A stretch of DNA of 64,000 bases from Mallotus nudiflorus (GCA_947683625.1 CANTUR010000911.1:422001-486000); one strand, 5' to 3'. Counted from the first letter of the stretch, positions 10,580 through 22,169 are shown. The notes: a model not told the origin generated them from the sequence alone. Program-made: numbers and translations.

Positions 10580-13500
10580 CCAGATGGAATCGTATCCATC
10601 CTTTCGAACGAGGTAAACCGACTACAAAATCCATAGCTATCCTTTCCCATTTCCACTCAGGAATAGGAAGAGGCTGAAGCTTCCCAGAAGGCTTCTGATG
10701 TTCGGCTTTCACTTGCTGACACGTCAAGCACTTAGCAACATATTCGGCAATATCCTTCTTCAATCCATCCCACCAGTATAGATCTCTGATACTATGGTAC
10801 ATCTTGGTAACACCAGGATGAACGCTGTAGGCTGTAGAATGTGCTTCCTCTAGGATCTCTTCTCTCAAATCATCCACATCAGGAACACACAATCTACCAC
10901 TGATCCACAACACACCATCATCATCGAGTGTGAAATCAGTGAACTTCCCTGCTCTGACATTCTCTGCAAGCTCTTCCAGAATAGGATCTCGGCTTTGAGC
11001 TGCTTTAATCCTATCCCTTAGTACAGATCGTACTTTAAACTGAGCTAACAGTCCACCTGATCTATTGATCTTCATCATCAGACCTTGATCCACCATCAGA
11101 TGCAACTCCTGGATCAATGGTCTCCTCTCCACACCGATGTGAGCAAGACTACCTGAGGACTTCCTACTCAAGGCATCTGCTACCACATTAGCTTTACCCG
11201 GATGGTAAAGAATCTCGCAATCATAATCCTTCAACAGTTCCAACCATCTTCTCTGCCTCAAATTCAAATCTCGCTGCTGGAAAATGTACTTAAGGCTCTT
11301 GTGATCAGTAAATATCTCACAAGTCACCCCGTACAAATAATGTCTCCAAATCTTCAAAGCAAAGATCACTGCAGCCATCTCTAGATCATGTGTAGGATAG
11401 TTCTGCTCATGCTTCTTCAACTGCCTCGAAGCATAGGCTATCACCCTTCCATTCTGCATCAACACACAACCAAGACCAATTCTAGAGGCATCACAGTAAA
11501 CTGTGAACTTATCCACACTATTAGGCAAAGCTAATACTGGCGCTGTGGTCAACTTCTCCTTCAACAACTGAAAACTATTCTCACAAGCTTCTGACCACTC
11601 GAATCTAACATTCTTCTGAGTCAAGCGAGTCATAGGGGCTGCAATTCTGGAAAAATCCTGCACAAACCACCTATAATACCCGGCTAAACCCAGAAAACTC
11701 CGAATTTCAGTAACTGAAGTAGGTCTAGGCCACTCAGATACTGCTTCAATCTTCTGTGGATCAACCTGAATACCTTCTTTAGACACTACGTTTCCAAGAA
11801 AAGAAACACTCTCCATCCAGAAATCACACTTCGAGAATTTAGCATAAAGCTGATGATCTCTCAGTGTCTGTAGTACAATCCTCAAATGATATACGTGCTC
11901 TTCCATACTCCTCGAATATACTAGTATATCATCAATGAAGACTACCACAAACTGATCCACATACGGTCGGAATACTCTGTTCATCAGGTCCATAAAAGCT
12001 GCTGGTGCATTAGTCAAACCAAAAGACATCACCAGAAACTCATAATGACCATATCGAGTGCGGAACGCTATCTTAGGAATATCAGCTTCACTGATCTGCA
12101 GCTGATGATAACCTGACCTCAAGTCAACCTTAGAAAAGAACTGTGCACCCTGGAGCTGATCAAACAAATCATCTATCCTCGGGAGAGGATACTTGTTCTT
12201 CACTGTCACCTTGTTAAGCTCTCTGTAGTCAATGCACAGTCTCAGGGTACCATCCTTCTTCTTCACAAACAAAACTGGTGCACCCCAAGGGGAAACACTA
12301 GGTCTGATAAAACCCTTCTCCAACAACTCTTGCAATTGCTCCTTCAACTCTCTCAACTCTGCAGGAGCCATACGATAAGGTGGCATAGATATAGGAGTAA
12401 TACCTGGAACCACATCTATACAGAACTCAATCTCTCTATGAGGTGGTAAACCTGGCAACTCCTCGGGAAAAACATCAGGAAACTCACAAGCAACAGGAAC
12501 ATCTGTGAGTGACAACTTCTCCACTGACGTATCCCTAACCAATGCCAAAAACCCCTGACAACCTTTCCTCAACAACTTCCTAGCTGAAATAACAGAAATA
12601 AGATTCTGAGGTGCTGAACTCCTGTCACCAACAAACTTAAATTCTACTTCACCAGGAATTCTGAAAATCACCTCCTTATTCCTGCAATCAACCACGGCAT
12701 AATGCTGAGACAACCAATCCATTCCCAAAATAACATCAAACTCCATCACATCCAACAAAATCAAATCGACGGATAATTCTCTATCTCCCACGAGAACTGG
12801 ACAACCAGAAAGAACAATATCGGCGTCCAAAGAATCACTCAGAGGAGTGGCAACAGACAAAGGAAAAGCCATCCTCGAAGCTTGCCAACAAGATTTAGAA
12901 GCAAAAACAGGAGAAACAAACGAATGCGTGGCACCCGGATCAAACAAAACCAAAGCATCCAGGTAACAAACAGAAAGAATACCTGCCACGACTGCATTAG
13001 ATGCCTGAGCATCCTGCTGAGTCAGATGAAAAACTCTGGCCTGACCTCGACCTCCCTGCTGACTGGTAGAAGCCTGGCCAACACCTCGGGTACCTCCTCT
13101 CGTACCTCTACCACGACTCTGCTGTGGAACAAACTGAGTAGAACTCTGATGCTGAGCTGGTGGTAACTGAAATGGCACGGGTGCTGCACTAGCAATCGAC
13201 TGCTGTGGGAATCGCGGAATCTGCTGTTGCTGATATCCGGGGTAAGGACACGATCTGGCAAAATGTCCTGTCTGCCCGCATCTGAAACATGTCAATGGTG
13301 TCAGATAACACGGTCCCTGATGGACTCTACCACAAGTCTGACAAACACTGGCCGCTGATCCAGAACTACGACCACTGCTACTGCTCGAAGCACCTGACCC
13401 AAATCTGAATGATCTACGCTGACCTCCACGACCATGTCTACTGCTCCGATGCACTCGCTGCTGCTGTCTCTGACTCTGCTGAGTCGAACCTCGCTGCTGA

Positions 13501-14318
13501 CTACTCGAACCAACATGAAAACTCGAATACGGAGTAGTCTGCGATCCACTCGACTGAACTCCCAACTGGTAATAATCAGGCATCGCTCCCTGCCTAACTA
13601 ACCTCAGCTCAATCTCCTTAGCTAGCTCAATCACCGACTCGAGAGTAAGACCTGCTGTAGGCATACCAGCAAAAGCTGAACCCAAACCAGTAATATAGGT
13701 AGTAACAGCGAAATACTGATCTCGCATCAGATCCTCAGCATATCTACCCAGACGAAGAAACTCTCGGGTATACTCCTCTACTGATCGATCTCCACGAGAA
13801 ATACTGGTCAAACGAAGACGATAACTCAAACGAAGAGGCTCTGGACAAAATCTCCTCATGAATCGCTCTCGAAACTGAACCCATGTCATCGTCATCATAT
13901 AAGGCTGGATCATCTGAATAAACCAATCCAAGGCTGGTCCCTCGACAGACAACTCAACGATCATGATCCTCTGGTACTCGGTATGAGCAGTCCGAGTCCT
14001 AGTCTCAATCGCATGCAGAAAATCTAAAGGATCAGAAGTACCATCAAAAGCAATCCTGCCAACTCTGGCATAGAACAAAGCTGCCTCAGGGTCAGACATA
14101 CCCTGCTGATAGGCAGGCTGAACAACTGGAGGAACAGGAACATCAAACTCAGGCTCAACAGGCTCCTCGTCCTGTAACTCTCTCTGCCTACGGCGACCTG
14201 CCGCTCCTCGAGGTCTACCCCTGCCACGACCCTCTACGCCTAACTGGCTGCTCAGGAGGTAAAACCTCGTCCTGAAAAGACTCATCATCCTCGCCCTCAA
14301 CGACCGGTGGAGCGACAC
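10512..14318 (-). CDS. Gag-protease-RT-RNase H-integrase N-part polyprotein of the complete chromovirus
   Basis: A 1268-codon open frame. Residues 80-245 are a retrotransposon Gag domain. Residues 344-357 are a CCHC zinc knuckle (CFRCGQTGHFARSC), with another Cys pair at 326-337. Protease sits near 458-468 with DPGA where DSGA is usual. RT lies at about 640-830 with the active-site motif FIDDIL at 794-799. RNase H follows at 935-1055, and the HHCC zinc-binding part of integrase at 1160-1200. The first integrase aspartate is at 1230, after which the frame is lost. The first codon of this frame is not ATG. The better Gag start is in another frame, where an ATG-equivalent codon at 14332-14334 reads ATA, so the N-terminus is also damaged. 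The order protease-RT-RNase H-integrase defines Ty3/gypsy. Confidence 0.9.
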   Translation of the reverse strand: MSLHRSLRARMMSLFRTRFYLLSSQLGVEGRGRGRPRGAAGRRRQRELQDEEPVEPEFDVPVPPVVQPAYQQGMSDPEAALFYARVGRIAFDGTSDPLDFLHAIETRTRTAHTEYQRIMIVELSVEGPALDWFIQMIQPYMMTMTWVQFRERFMRRFCPEPLRLSYRLRLTSISRGDRSVEEYTREFLRLGRYAEDLMRDQYFAVTTYITGLGSAFAGMPTAGLTLESVIELAKEIELRLVRQGAMPDYYQLGVQSSGSQTTPYSSFHVGSSSQQRGSTQQSQRQQQRVHRSSRHGRGGQRRSFRFGSGASSSSSGRSSGSAASVCQTCGRVHQGPCYLTPLTCFRCGQTGHFARSCPYPGYQQQQIPRFPQQSIASAAPVPFQLPPAQHQSSTQFVPQQSRGRGTRGGTRGVGQASTSQQGGRGQARVFHLTQQDAQASNAVVAGILSVCYLDALVLFDPGATHSFVSPVFASKSCWQASRMAFPLSVATPLSDSLDADIVLSGCPVLVGDRELSVDLILLDVMEFDVILGMDWLSQHYAVVDCRNKEVIFRIPGEVEFKFVGDRSSAPQNLISVISARKLLRKGCQGFLALVRDTSVEKLSLTDVPVACEFPDVFPEELPGLPPHREIEFCIDVVPGITPISMPPYRMAPAELRELKEQLQELLEKGFIRPSVSPWGAPVLFVKKKDGTLRLCIDYRELNKVTVKNKYPLPRIDDLFDQLQGAQFFSKVDLRSGYHQLQISEADIPKIAFRTRYGHYEFLVMSFGLTNAPAAFMDLMNRVFRPYVDQFVVVFIDDILVYSRSMEEHVYHLRIVLQTLRDHQLYAKFSKCDFWMESVSFLGNVVSKEGIQVDPQKIEAVSEWPRPTSVTEIRSFLGLAGYYRWFVQDFSRIAAPMTRLTQKNVRFEWSEACENSFQLLKEKLTTAPVLALPNSVDKFTVYCDASRIGLGCVLMQNGRVIAYASRQLKKHEQNYPTHDLEMAAVIFALKIWRHYLYGVTCEIFTDHKSLKYIFQQRDLNLRQRRWLELLKDYDCEILYHPGKANVVADALSRKSSGSLAHIGVERRPLIQELHLMVDQGLMMKINRSGGLLAQFKVRSVLRDRIKAAQSRDPILEELAENVRAGKFTDFTLDDDGVLWISGRLCVPDVDDLREEILEEAHSTAYSVHPGVTKMYHSIRDLYWWDGLKKDIAEYVAKCLTCQQVKAEHQKPSGKLQPLPIPEWKWERIAMDFVVGLPRSKGWIRFHLGDYRQIDEVCTFLACESHIFSC

Positions 14319-14531
14319 GCGCTCGCCTCCTTATCTGAAAAGACAAACGGAAAGATTCAGACAAAACAGACAACGGAGGAATAACGCTGAAAACTACAGC
14401 AAGGAATACTCATCAAGACATACTCGAACCTAATACACTGCAGTAGTCCAACAGAAAACACAACTTTAAAACTAGGGCCACAACTCACAAAACTAAGCCC
14501 TGACACAGAACTCCATTCTGATACGAACTTC

Positions 14532-14543
14532 GCTCTGATACCA
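14532..14543 (-). other. tRNA-Met primer-binding site of the complete element
   Basis: GCTCTGATACCA on the plus strand is the complement of TGGTATCAGAGC, placed four bases from the LTR edge at 14548. It is where reverse transcription would be primed. Confidence 0.93.
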
Positions 14544-14547
14544 ACTT

Positions 14548-17500
14548 TGTCACGACCCAAAACAGGGGCCATGACCGGCGCTAGGGAACGGGAATTCTTT
14601 CGAATCCGGAACCCGTAGCAAGCCTAAAAATAAAATAAAAATGCAATAATAACCATAAAAATATAATATGCAGCGGAAAATAAAATCATAAATATTACAA
14701 TATCATCCATAACAACTGGATATAATTCAAAACTCATCACATCACATATATAATCTCATAAATGTATAATCTTTATACAAATCCAGTTTTAACATAATAC
14801 ATCTCTTTAAAACAAATACTTTAATTCACAACTACTGAAAATCACAACCACTGAAAATCACAACTACTGCAGTGTCTAGATAAAATAAATAAGACTCAAG
14901 TATACAATTTACATAAAGAAGCCGGGGCGGAAGAAATCCGGCGTATCGACCTGCTACTGAGGTCTGAGGAAGTTGACTCTCCTGAAAAATAGTCAACGGA
15001 GGGGAGTCAGACCTCACTGAGTGAATTACTATAATATATATACATACACTCTAAGTGATAATGCATATAGTCAACAGTATATGAGTAATATGTATATATA
15101 CAGGCAAGTTCATACAGATGCAGAAAAATCATTTTATATATTTTGTCTGAAAATCAACTTTTATGAAGGATCACATAGAACCCTAGAGTATCGCAACCTC
15201 AGAATAATAGTGTTAAACAACACTCTAGCCATACAGGCTCACTGATTCCAAATATATCCACTTAATCCATATGGACAGTAGACTGGCCCCGAGACACTAA
15301 GTCAACCGAGCTCCAGCAGTCTGACTGCCAGTGTGATTGGCCCCGAGACACTTGGTCAACCGAGCTCCAGCAATCACACCCACAAACCACATCTCACATA
15401 TCAATAATCATAATCAAATCAATATCCACAAATAGTTAGTAATAAAGCCTAAATACTATAGGCGTACCGGTACGTACTCGGTCCTAGTGCTGCCCACTAG
15501 GTAGCACGTTCTATTGATATCCTTCAGTGATAAATAATAAAACATTCATTCACAAATACATGATGCATGAATTTAAATAAATCAACAATATAAACCATAT
15601 ATATACCGAAAATATACCAAACATAAACCAGGTATATTTTGAGTATATATACGTCAAATAAATTCAATCAAATCATGAATTAAACTAAAAATATATTTAA
15701 AAACATTTTAAATATATTTTATTAATAAAACATGTATATAATTTATTATATACGAAAAATATACCAAAAATATACTTGAATATAAATCATGTTATTTATG
15801 CATATTTAGTCAAAATAAAACATGCATTTTCTAAATCATGCGTCCTAAGCATATATATATAATATAGTAACTCACCTAATGCGCTCCACGAGACAGGTCC
15901 GACGGGCCTGGTCCACTAACCCTCGGTCTCGGCGCAACTAAACAAGAAATAATTAATCGACATCAGAATAACCCTAACAGAAATCCTAGAATTAAATCTA
16001 GAGTATTAAAATACGGAAACAGAATTAGGGTTCGACTGGATATCACGTTTTACGAGAATTCTACCGGAAATCCGGCAGAACCTCCCCTGTAAAACGGACA
16101 TCTCTCTACTCAAAAGAGTAGAGCCGACCCTGCAAAGAAACACACTTCAAAAATAAACACCACCATCGATCACAACCCCTCGGTCGGACTCCAGACTACA
16201 ATCTGTCGACCGGGGTCCACAAACACAGAATATATATTCAAATATACCAAAAATATCCTTAAATCATAAAAATACATTTCATACGTAGAAATTACATAAT
16301 TAACCTTGAAACACTGTAAAAATCGATTAAAACTCATTTTATTAGAAAAACCGTATATTATATATATAATTGAAAATAATTCCCGGAAAATAGTTTTAAT
16401 TAGTTAAAAATACTAAATGTTTTGTAGAAATCATTTTTATACCTTAAATAAATATTAAAACCAATTAAATTACATTTTTAGACAATTTAGGGTAAAATTA
16501 CCAAAATACCCCTATATATATATATATATATACCTAAATTACTTCAAAAATTCACCAAAAATCATACACTTAAAATTAATTTTCTCAACATATTTATCAA
16601 TAATATCAATAATTAAACTCAATTAACCAATTAAATTCAATTTAAAACACAATTAACTTAATTTTACAAAATCACATAAACTTCAATAATTAAAAATAAA
16701 TACTTAGAAATTCATAAAAATTCCAAATAAATTCCTATAATTCATTTCAACACTCAATTCAACCATAAACTCCAATTTCATAATTTAAATAATTAATTTC
16801 CGAAAATTCGAAAATAATATTAAAATATTCAAAAATACCCAAAAATCCAAACAATCTCCAAAAATTCTGTAAAAATTCATACATGAAGATTAAGCTACCA
16901 GGAACAACATTTGTGAAGGAAGTTTCCATGAATCAACCAAATCGAAGCTCAAAAAAATCGAAAACTCAAAGAGGCCGAAAACTTCAAATCAAAACCTAAG
17001 CAATTCTAGACCATTTTAGCTCAAACCAAAGCTAGAATAACACTCACCGGAGCTCAAGGAGAAGATAGAGACCGGCGGTGTCGAAAACGGTGGCCGGAGG
17101 AGGGAGAAACGACGGTGGGAAGAAATGGTGGTCCGGCGGCACCCACGGGAAGAAGAAGAAGAAGAAGAAGAAAAAGAAAAAAGAAAGAAAAGGAAGGAAA
17201 AAGAAAAAGAAAAAGAAAGAAAAAGGAAAAGAAAAAAAAAGAAAAAAAAAATAAAATAAATTAAAATAATTTAATAATAAATAAAATAATCAAATAATAA
17301 TAAATAAATAATAAAATATTAGGGTAATAATAAACCCTAATTAAATAAATATACACACACAAGCTTTATTTAATATTTAAAAATATGTATGAGTTCATGC
17401 AAACCCGTAAATACATTTAAAATAATTAATAATACATTGTTTACGTGAAAATTTCCCCGAAAATGAAAGTCCCGGGAAAATTTTACGTAAAACACTGTAT

Positions 17501-17634
17501 ATAGAACACAGTAATTAAAATAGGTTTAAAATACATATCAACTCATAAAAATATCGTATATATATTCAAAATTATTGACACTCTGCATATCCCGGTACAG
17601 TGTAAAAATATTTTTAAAAACACGGGATATTACA
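14548..17634 (-). repeat. 5' LTR of the complete chromovirus element
   Basis: A 3087 bp copy of 6449-9534 with the same ends, the same hairpins (15483-15501 and 16104-16123), the same CCGAGACACT repeat pair (15290-15372) and the same AAG tract. Substitutions from the other LTR include those in the blocks near 7205, 7230, 7915 and 8953. Small indels lie in the AT, A and AAG runs. As the 5' LTR it should hold the promoter for the element; I could not place a TATA box with confidence in this AT-rich sequence. Confidence 0.95.
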
Positions 17635-17639
17635 GAGCA
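17635..17639. repeat. Target-site duplication GAGCA (right)
   Basis: It matches 6444-6448 exactly and directly follows the LTR terminus TATTACA. Confidence 0.95.
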
Positions 17640-17982
17640 ACCTCACCTTCAACCTTCAATTTCGGCGCTGGAGGTGAGTTGCAGCGGCGGCCCTTGGCTT
17701 GGATGGACACTTAAGAGGATGAGGGAAGTTGGGGAAGCTTGGGTGGCACCGGATCAGCTTGGGTTTGAGCTGACAGAGGAAGAAAACGGGAGGCAGCAAC
17801 AGCAGCACCTCTTGAAGCTTCCTTCTCACGGCGGTAATGGCGATTCTGGTGGTGCCAGGACGAATGGCGCAGTGAAGGAGAAGGAAGAGATGGTGAAGGA
17901 CGAAGTGGGAGAGGGTCCAGGCTCGAGAAGCTTCTTCTTCCTGTTTCGTTTTTATTTTCTTGCTTCCTCTCTACACATATAC

Positions 17983-18067
<85 letters not shown>
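17983..18067. repeat. Compound (CA)n(TA)n microsatellite
   Basis: About 32 bases of alternating CA pass directly into about 50 bases of alternating TA. It is low-complexity only, and the open frames crossing it on both strands are artefacts. Confidence 0.95.
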
Positions 18068-18068
<1 letters not shown>

Positions 18069-18288
18069 TTGTTTATAGTAGGACATAAATAACCATAAAA
18101 TTTAATATGTTTTAAAATAGTAATGATAATAATAGACAAATAAAATTCTAGATAATAAATAAATAATACTCACATAAATTAATAACCCTAAAATTATATT
18201 AACATAAATATAATATCATGCAAAAGTAATTATTAATAACACTATTAAAAAAAATCCCTTTATTTAAATAAATATATAGGGTATTACA

Positions 18289-18714
18289 TTAATGGTATGT
18301 TAGATAGTGTGATTGCGGGGCCAATCACACTGACAGTCAGACTGTTGGAGCTCGGGTCGACTTAGTGTCTCGGGGCCAATCTACTGTCCATAGTGGAATG
18401 AATCTGTTGGGTTGATTGAGATGTGAGGTGATAGATAGTGTGATTACTGGAGCTCGGTTGACTAAGTGTCTCGGGGCCAATCACACTGACAGCCAGACTG
18501 CTAGAGCTCGATCGACTTAGTGTCTCGGGGCCAGTCTGCTGTCCAGATTGGAATAAGTGTTCTATTTGGAATCAAATGAGTCTGTATGGCTAGAGTGATT
18601 ATGAGATTGTTTAAGGTTGCTATTATTATGGTTCTATGGATCCTTCATGAATTAAAACATACGTTTTCTATATCTAGTATATTTATAAAGGCAGAGTTTG
18701 ACATTCGTGTGAAA

Positions 18715-18754
<40 letters not shown>

Positions 18755-19218
18755 ATATATATATATATATAAGAATGCCTGATTGTTATGGTTCAGTTTG
18801 CATGTATATATACTATAATAATTCACTCAGTGAGGTCTAACTCCCTCAATTATTTTTTTCAGGAGATCCCATATTGTCAGACCTTAGTTGTAGAGTTCCT
18901 CGCCGATGTTCTTCAGTCCCGGCTATTTTATGCAAATGTATATTCTGAACTCTGATTTATATTTTAGAAACTGCAGTAGTTGTGTTATTGTATCAGAAGA
19001 GTATTATATTATTTTGATATTGTATATTCTGAAAAATTTGTATTTGATTATTACGAATATGTATACATTTTATATATTGATTCGAAAAATTTTAATTATA
19101 TCATACTTTTTATTTATTTATTGTATGATTTTATTTTCTTAGGCTTACTACGGGTTCCGGATTCAAAAGAATTCTCATTCTTTAGCGCCGGTCATGACTC
19201 CTAATTTGGGTCGTGACA
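18289..19218 (+). repeat. Inverted chromovirus LTR fragment
   Basis: This is the reverse complement of about 852-1775 in the truncated element, from ATTAATGGTATGTTAGATAG to the terminus TTTGGGTCGTGACA. It includes the CCGAGACACT repeats (18340-18530) and the CATGACTCCTAATTTGGG end that is specific to the subtype of the LTR 852-4723. Its 5' part is missing at the junction with the old LTR end at 18288. Confidence 0.85.
18715..18770. repeat. (GT)n(AT)n microsatellite
   Basis: A short GT run passes into alternating AT within the LTR fragment, at the position where other copies carry ATGTATATATAC. Confidence 0.85.
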
Positions 19219-19759
19219 TCAAATAAATTAAAATAAAAAATCCAATTTAAAACAATAATTAAAAAGGAACAGAAAAAGTAATTAATATTTATAAAAAATC
19301 AATTTGGTAATAAGTTATCAATTAATTATATAAGATTAAATTTAATTATAACAATAATAAATGTATGATTAATTATAAAACTATTGAATAATAAAATTAA
19401 AACTAAATTTAATTGTAATAATAAGTGCCTAATTAACTATAAAGGTATTAAATTTTTTAGTATTTCAATGTAAATAAAGCAGGCCAAAAGATTCTTTTAC
19501 ACTTGGTATGTAAATTTTTTAATATGTTATTTAATTTCATTGGTCAGTTTGTCATATAAACAACCGTAAAATTTTTTACATTGTGCTATATCTAAAATAG
19601 TTTGTAGCTTTTTGTTCTTTTCGCTGACGATTTATTTACAATCAAGTACTCATTAAAATAAGATATAAATAACCCAAAAAAAATAAAAATAAAAACTAAT
19701 TAAGAATTAAAAAAAATTAATTATACATTAACTGATTAATTAATTATATAAAATTAAAA

Positions 19760-19790
<31 letters not shown>

Positions 19791-20914
19791 AACAATATAG
19801 AAAGTAACATATAAAATTGAAATTGTTATTAGTTAAGTATTCAAAAATAATACTTGGATAATAATGATTAATTAATTATTTAAAATTAAAATTAACTGCA
19901 ATAATAAATGGCTAATTAACTTTATATTAAAACATTTATAAAAGTAACTTATAAAATTGAATAGGTTATTAATTAAAAATTTTGAAAAATAATTACATAT
20001 AAGAATATGTTATATGATATTAAATTAATTAAAATATTAAATGCCTAATTTATTATAAAGGTATTAAATTATTTAATTTTTTATGTATGCCATTGGAACT
20101 CAATTAAAATTTAATTTTCAAACATAATTTTGAAAAAATTTTTATTTTATAATTTTTACTGTTTATTTTATTTTTATTATTAATTGTAATTTTGTGATTA
20201 CATATACTATTTATTTATTTAAATTTGTCATGTTTACAACATTTATATATGTATTTTTAAAATTTATTTATTATCTTAAATTACTTTATAACATAATTAA
20301 ATAAAAATATTTGTAAAAATATAAAATTATAACACGAGATATTGACTAGTTTTTGCAGGTAATAAGAAAAATGAATATCAGAAAATTAGTTGGCATCAAT
20401 TTCGAATTATGATAATTTTTTAACACTCTAAAATAAAATTGCCGCCTGTAACTAATAAAAACAAACTTGAATTAAGGTGAATTACTAAGGTGTACATGTT
20501 TGTCTTAGTTGTTGTTGTTGTTTTTTTTTTTTTTTAAAAAAAAAAAAAGACCTTATACCCTATTTAGTTAATAAGGTGGATTTGCCGGGGTGATTGTAAT
20601 TTCCCTTAGAATTTTAAAAAATAATTACATAATAAGCACCTAATATATTATTTGATATTAAATTAATTATAATATTAAATGCCTAATTTATTATAAGGGT
20701 ATTAAGTTATTTAATTTTTTTTTACGTACGCCATTGGAACTCAATAAAATTTAATTTCCAAATATAATTGTGAAAAATTTTTATTTTATAATTTTTAGTG
20801 TTTATTTTATTTTTCAATTGTAATTTTGTGATCACATATTCTATTTATTTATTTAAATTTATCATATTTATAATTTTTATATATGTATTTTTAAAATTTA
20901 TTTATTATCTTAAT
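19219..20914. repeat. AT-rich intergenic DNA with an internal duplication and a piece shared with the gene region
   Basis: I see no credible gene. Two things stand out. A segment at about 19975-20285 is repeated at about 20610-20912, including GCCATTGGAACTCAAT and TTATAATTTTTA blocks. A segment at 20318-20587, starting near AACACGAGATATTGACTAG, matches 35232-35460, upstream of the defensin-like gene. An (AT)n run lies near 19765-19790 and a T-run/A-run pair at 20519-20548. Confidence 0.7.
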
Positions 20915-21262
20915 TGTAATGACCTTTTATTTTAAATTATATAAAGTTATTTTGAGATATACAATATTAATAATATTTTAAATTTTTATTTATATATTAT
21001 CATTATTTGTGAATAGTATTCGTTTAGTTTACATTAAATATTTTATTTACGTAAAGGACATTATTTTAGAAGTTAGTATTGTTAGTATTATTATTATTTG
21101 TTATTGTTATTATTATTGTTATGGTTATTGTTATTATTAGTAGTGTTATTATTATTATTATTATTATTTATATGCATGTGTATGTATTGTGTTTGTGTTG
21201 TTGTATATATATGTATGTATATACGTTAAGTTATTAAGTTTATATATATATATATATATAAA
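20915..21262 (+). repeat. 5' LTR remnant of a second gypsy type
   Basis: It starts TGTAATGACCTTTTATTTTA and is collinear with 22170-22510 (TGTAATTACC...), including the (TTA)n tracts and TTGTTGTATATATATGTATG. This LTR type is unrelated in sequence to the 3 kb chromovirus LTRs apart from its ends. The 5' copy is cut short after the AT run near 21262. Confidence 0.75.
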
Positions 21263-22169
21263 GTAGTGCATCATAGTAGTGCAGTGAAAGTCAAATAGAC
21301 AAATCTCAAATTAGACTAAAGATTGGTGATGAATTGAATATTTAGATTGATAAGTAATAAGTATAAGTTTGACGGATTTTGTTGACAAAAAAAAGTATTA
21401 AAACTTTGTGGTTATTATACGATGAATTACTAGTTTAGCAAATTAGAATTTGTGATAAATATAGAAAATCTATTATAAGATTTGGATAACTGGTGGATAT
21501 AAGTATAGTTGTGAAATAAATATTAAATGTACCATGGTATATTAAAATATGGTCATTGAAAGGAATAAACAAGGAAATTAATATAGTATGCAGTAGCAAG
21601 AAAAACAGTGAGAAAAGGCTATTAATATGGATAACTGAAAACATGGAGTTTAAGAAAAATAGGTGATGGTTATTAATAAATAGTATAAGTTAATTATGCT
21701 TTAGCATATTAGCTAGTTAATGGTGACCGTGATGATGATATAAGAAAGGAGAGTTGGCACAGAGATATATAGGACATTTCGAGGTTTTAGAGAGAGTTGG
21801 CATGGTCACATATCGATTAGCTTTGCCACCGAATTTGTCTTAAGTGCATCTAGTGTTCCATATCTCGATGCTGAGGAAGTATATTTTGGAACCTTCACAT
21901 GTGTTACAACCCTAGAGTGAGGAAGTAAACGAAGATCTGACATACAAGGAAGAACCAATAGCGATTGAGGATTCTCAAGTGGTCAGCTACGTTCAAAACA
22001 GATCCTGATGGACAAAGCGTTGTGGAGGAACAACAACTTGGAAGAGTACACATAGGAGACAGAAGTTGAGATGCGGGTGGCCTACCTTTACCTCTTTCCC
22101 TCGATGAATTTCTTGTTGTTTGTGCTTTTATTTGAAATTCAAGGGTAAATTTTTGTAAGGGGGGAAGAT
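21263..22169 (+). mobile_element. Internal remnant of a decayed plus-strand gypsy element
   Basis: It lies between the paired LTR copies and ends in a polypurine tract AAGGGGGGAAGA (22157-22168) next to the 3' LTR. Only the integrase tail is recognisable. Most of gag and pol is gone, so this is a deletion derivative. The first 480 bases are AT-rich with nothing I can identify. Confidence 0.75.
21755..22110 (+). pseudogene. Integrase C-terminus/chromodomain remnant
   Basis: The plus-strand translation contains RVGMVTYRLALPPN, then a stop, then VFHISMLRKYILEPSHVLQP. This is closely parallel to the integrase tail of the complete element at 9589-9969. Several stops and frame changes follow, so it cannot be expressed. 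It shows that the element belonged to a chromovirus lineage related to the others in this window although its LTRs differ. Confidence 0.8.

Larger units (their letters stand above)
6449..17634 (-). mobile_element. Complete Ty3/gypsy chromovirus element (Tekay/Del-like), 11.2 kb
   Basis: The element has two nearly identical LTRs (6449-9534 and 14548-17634), a tRNA-Met primer site next to the right LTR, a polypurine tract next to the left LTR, and a 5 bp duplication GAGCA at both edges. The internal region (9535-14547) encodes Gag with a zinc knuckle, protease, RT, RNase H, integrase and a chromodomain-like tail, in the gypsy order (integrase after RNase H). The long LTRs and the integrase tail point to the Tekay/Del group of chromoviruses, an assignment by resemblance. 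Across the two LTRs I counted about seven substitutions and several small indels, so the insertion is young. The coding region is broken by small frameshifts. Confidence 0.95.
17635..18288 (-). repeat. Old divergent chromovirus LTR, right portion
   Basis: This is the continuation of 4724-6448 after the 11.2 kb insertion. It ends in GGGTATTACA, a variant of the family end GGGATATTACA. It includes a GC-richer block at 17640-17930 that corresponds to the part of other LTRs just before the AAG tract, where translations on either strand are open by chance, and a compound CA/TA microsatellite. Confidence 0.7.

Noticed and set aside
17575..18139. Overlapping open frames on both strands (up to 167 codons)
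   Set aside because: Both run through a CA/TA microsatellite inside an old LTR, and the matching region of other LTRs has no conserved frame.
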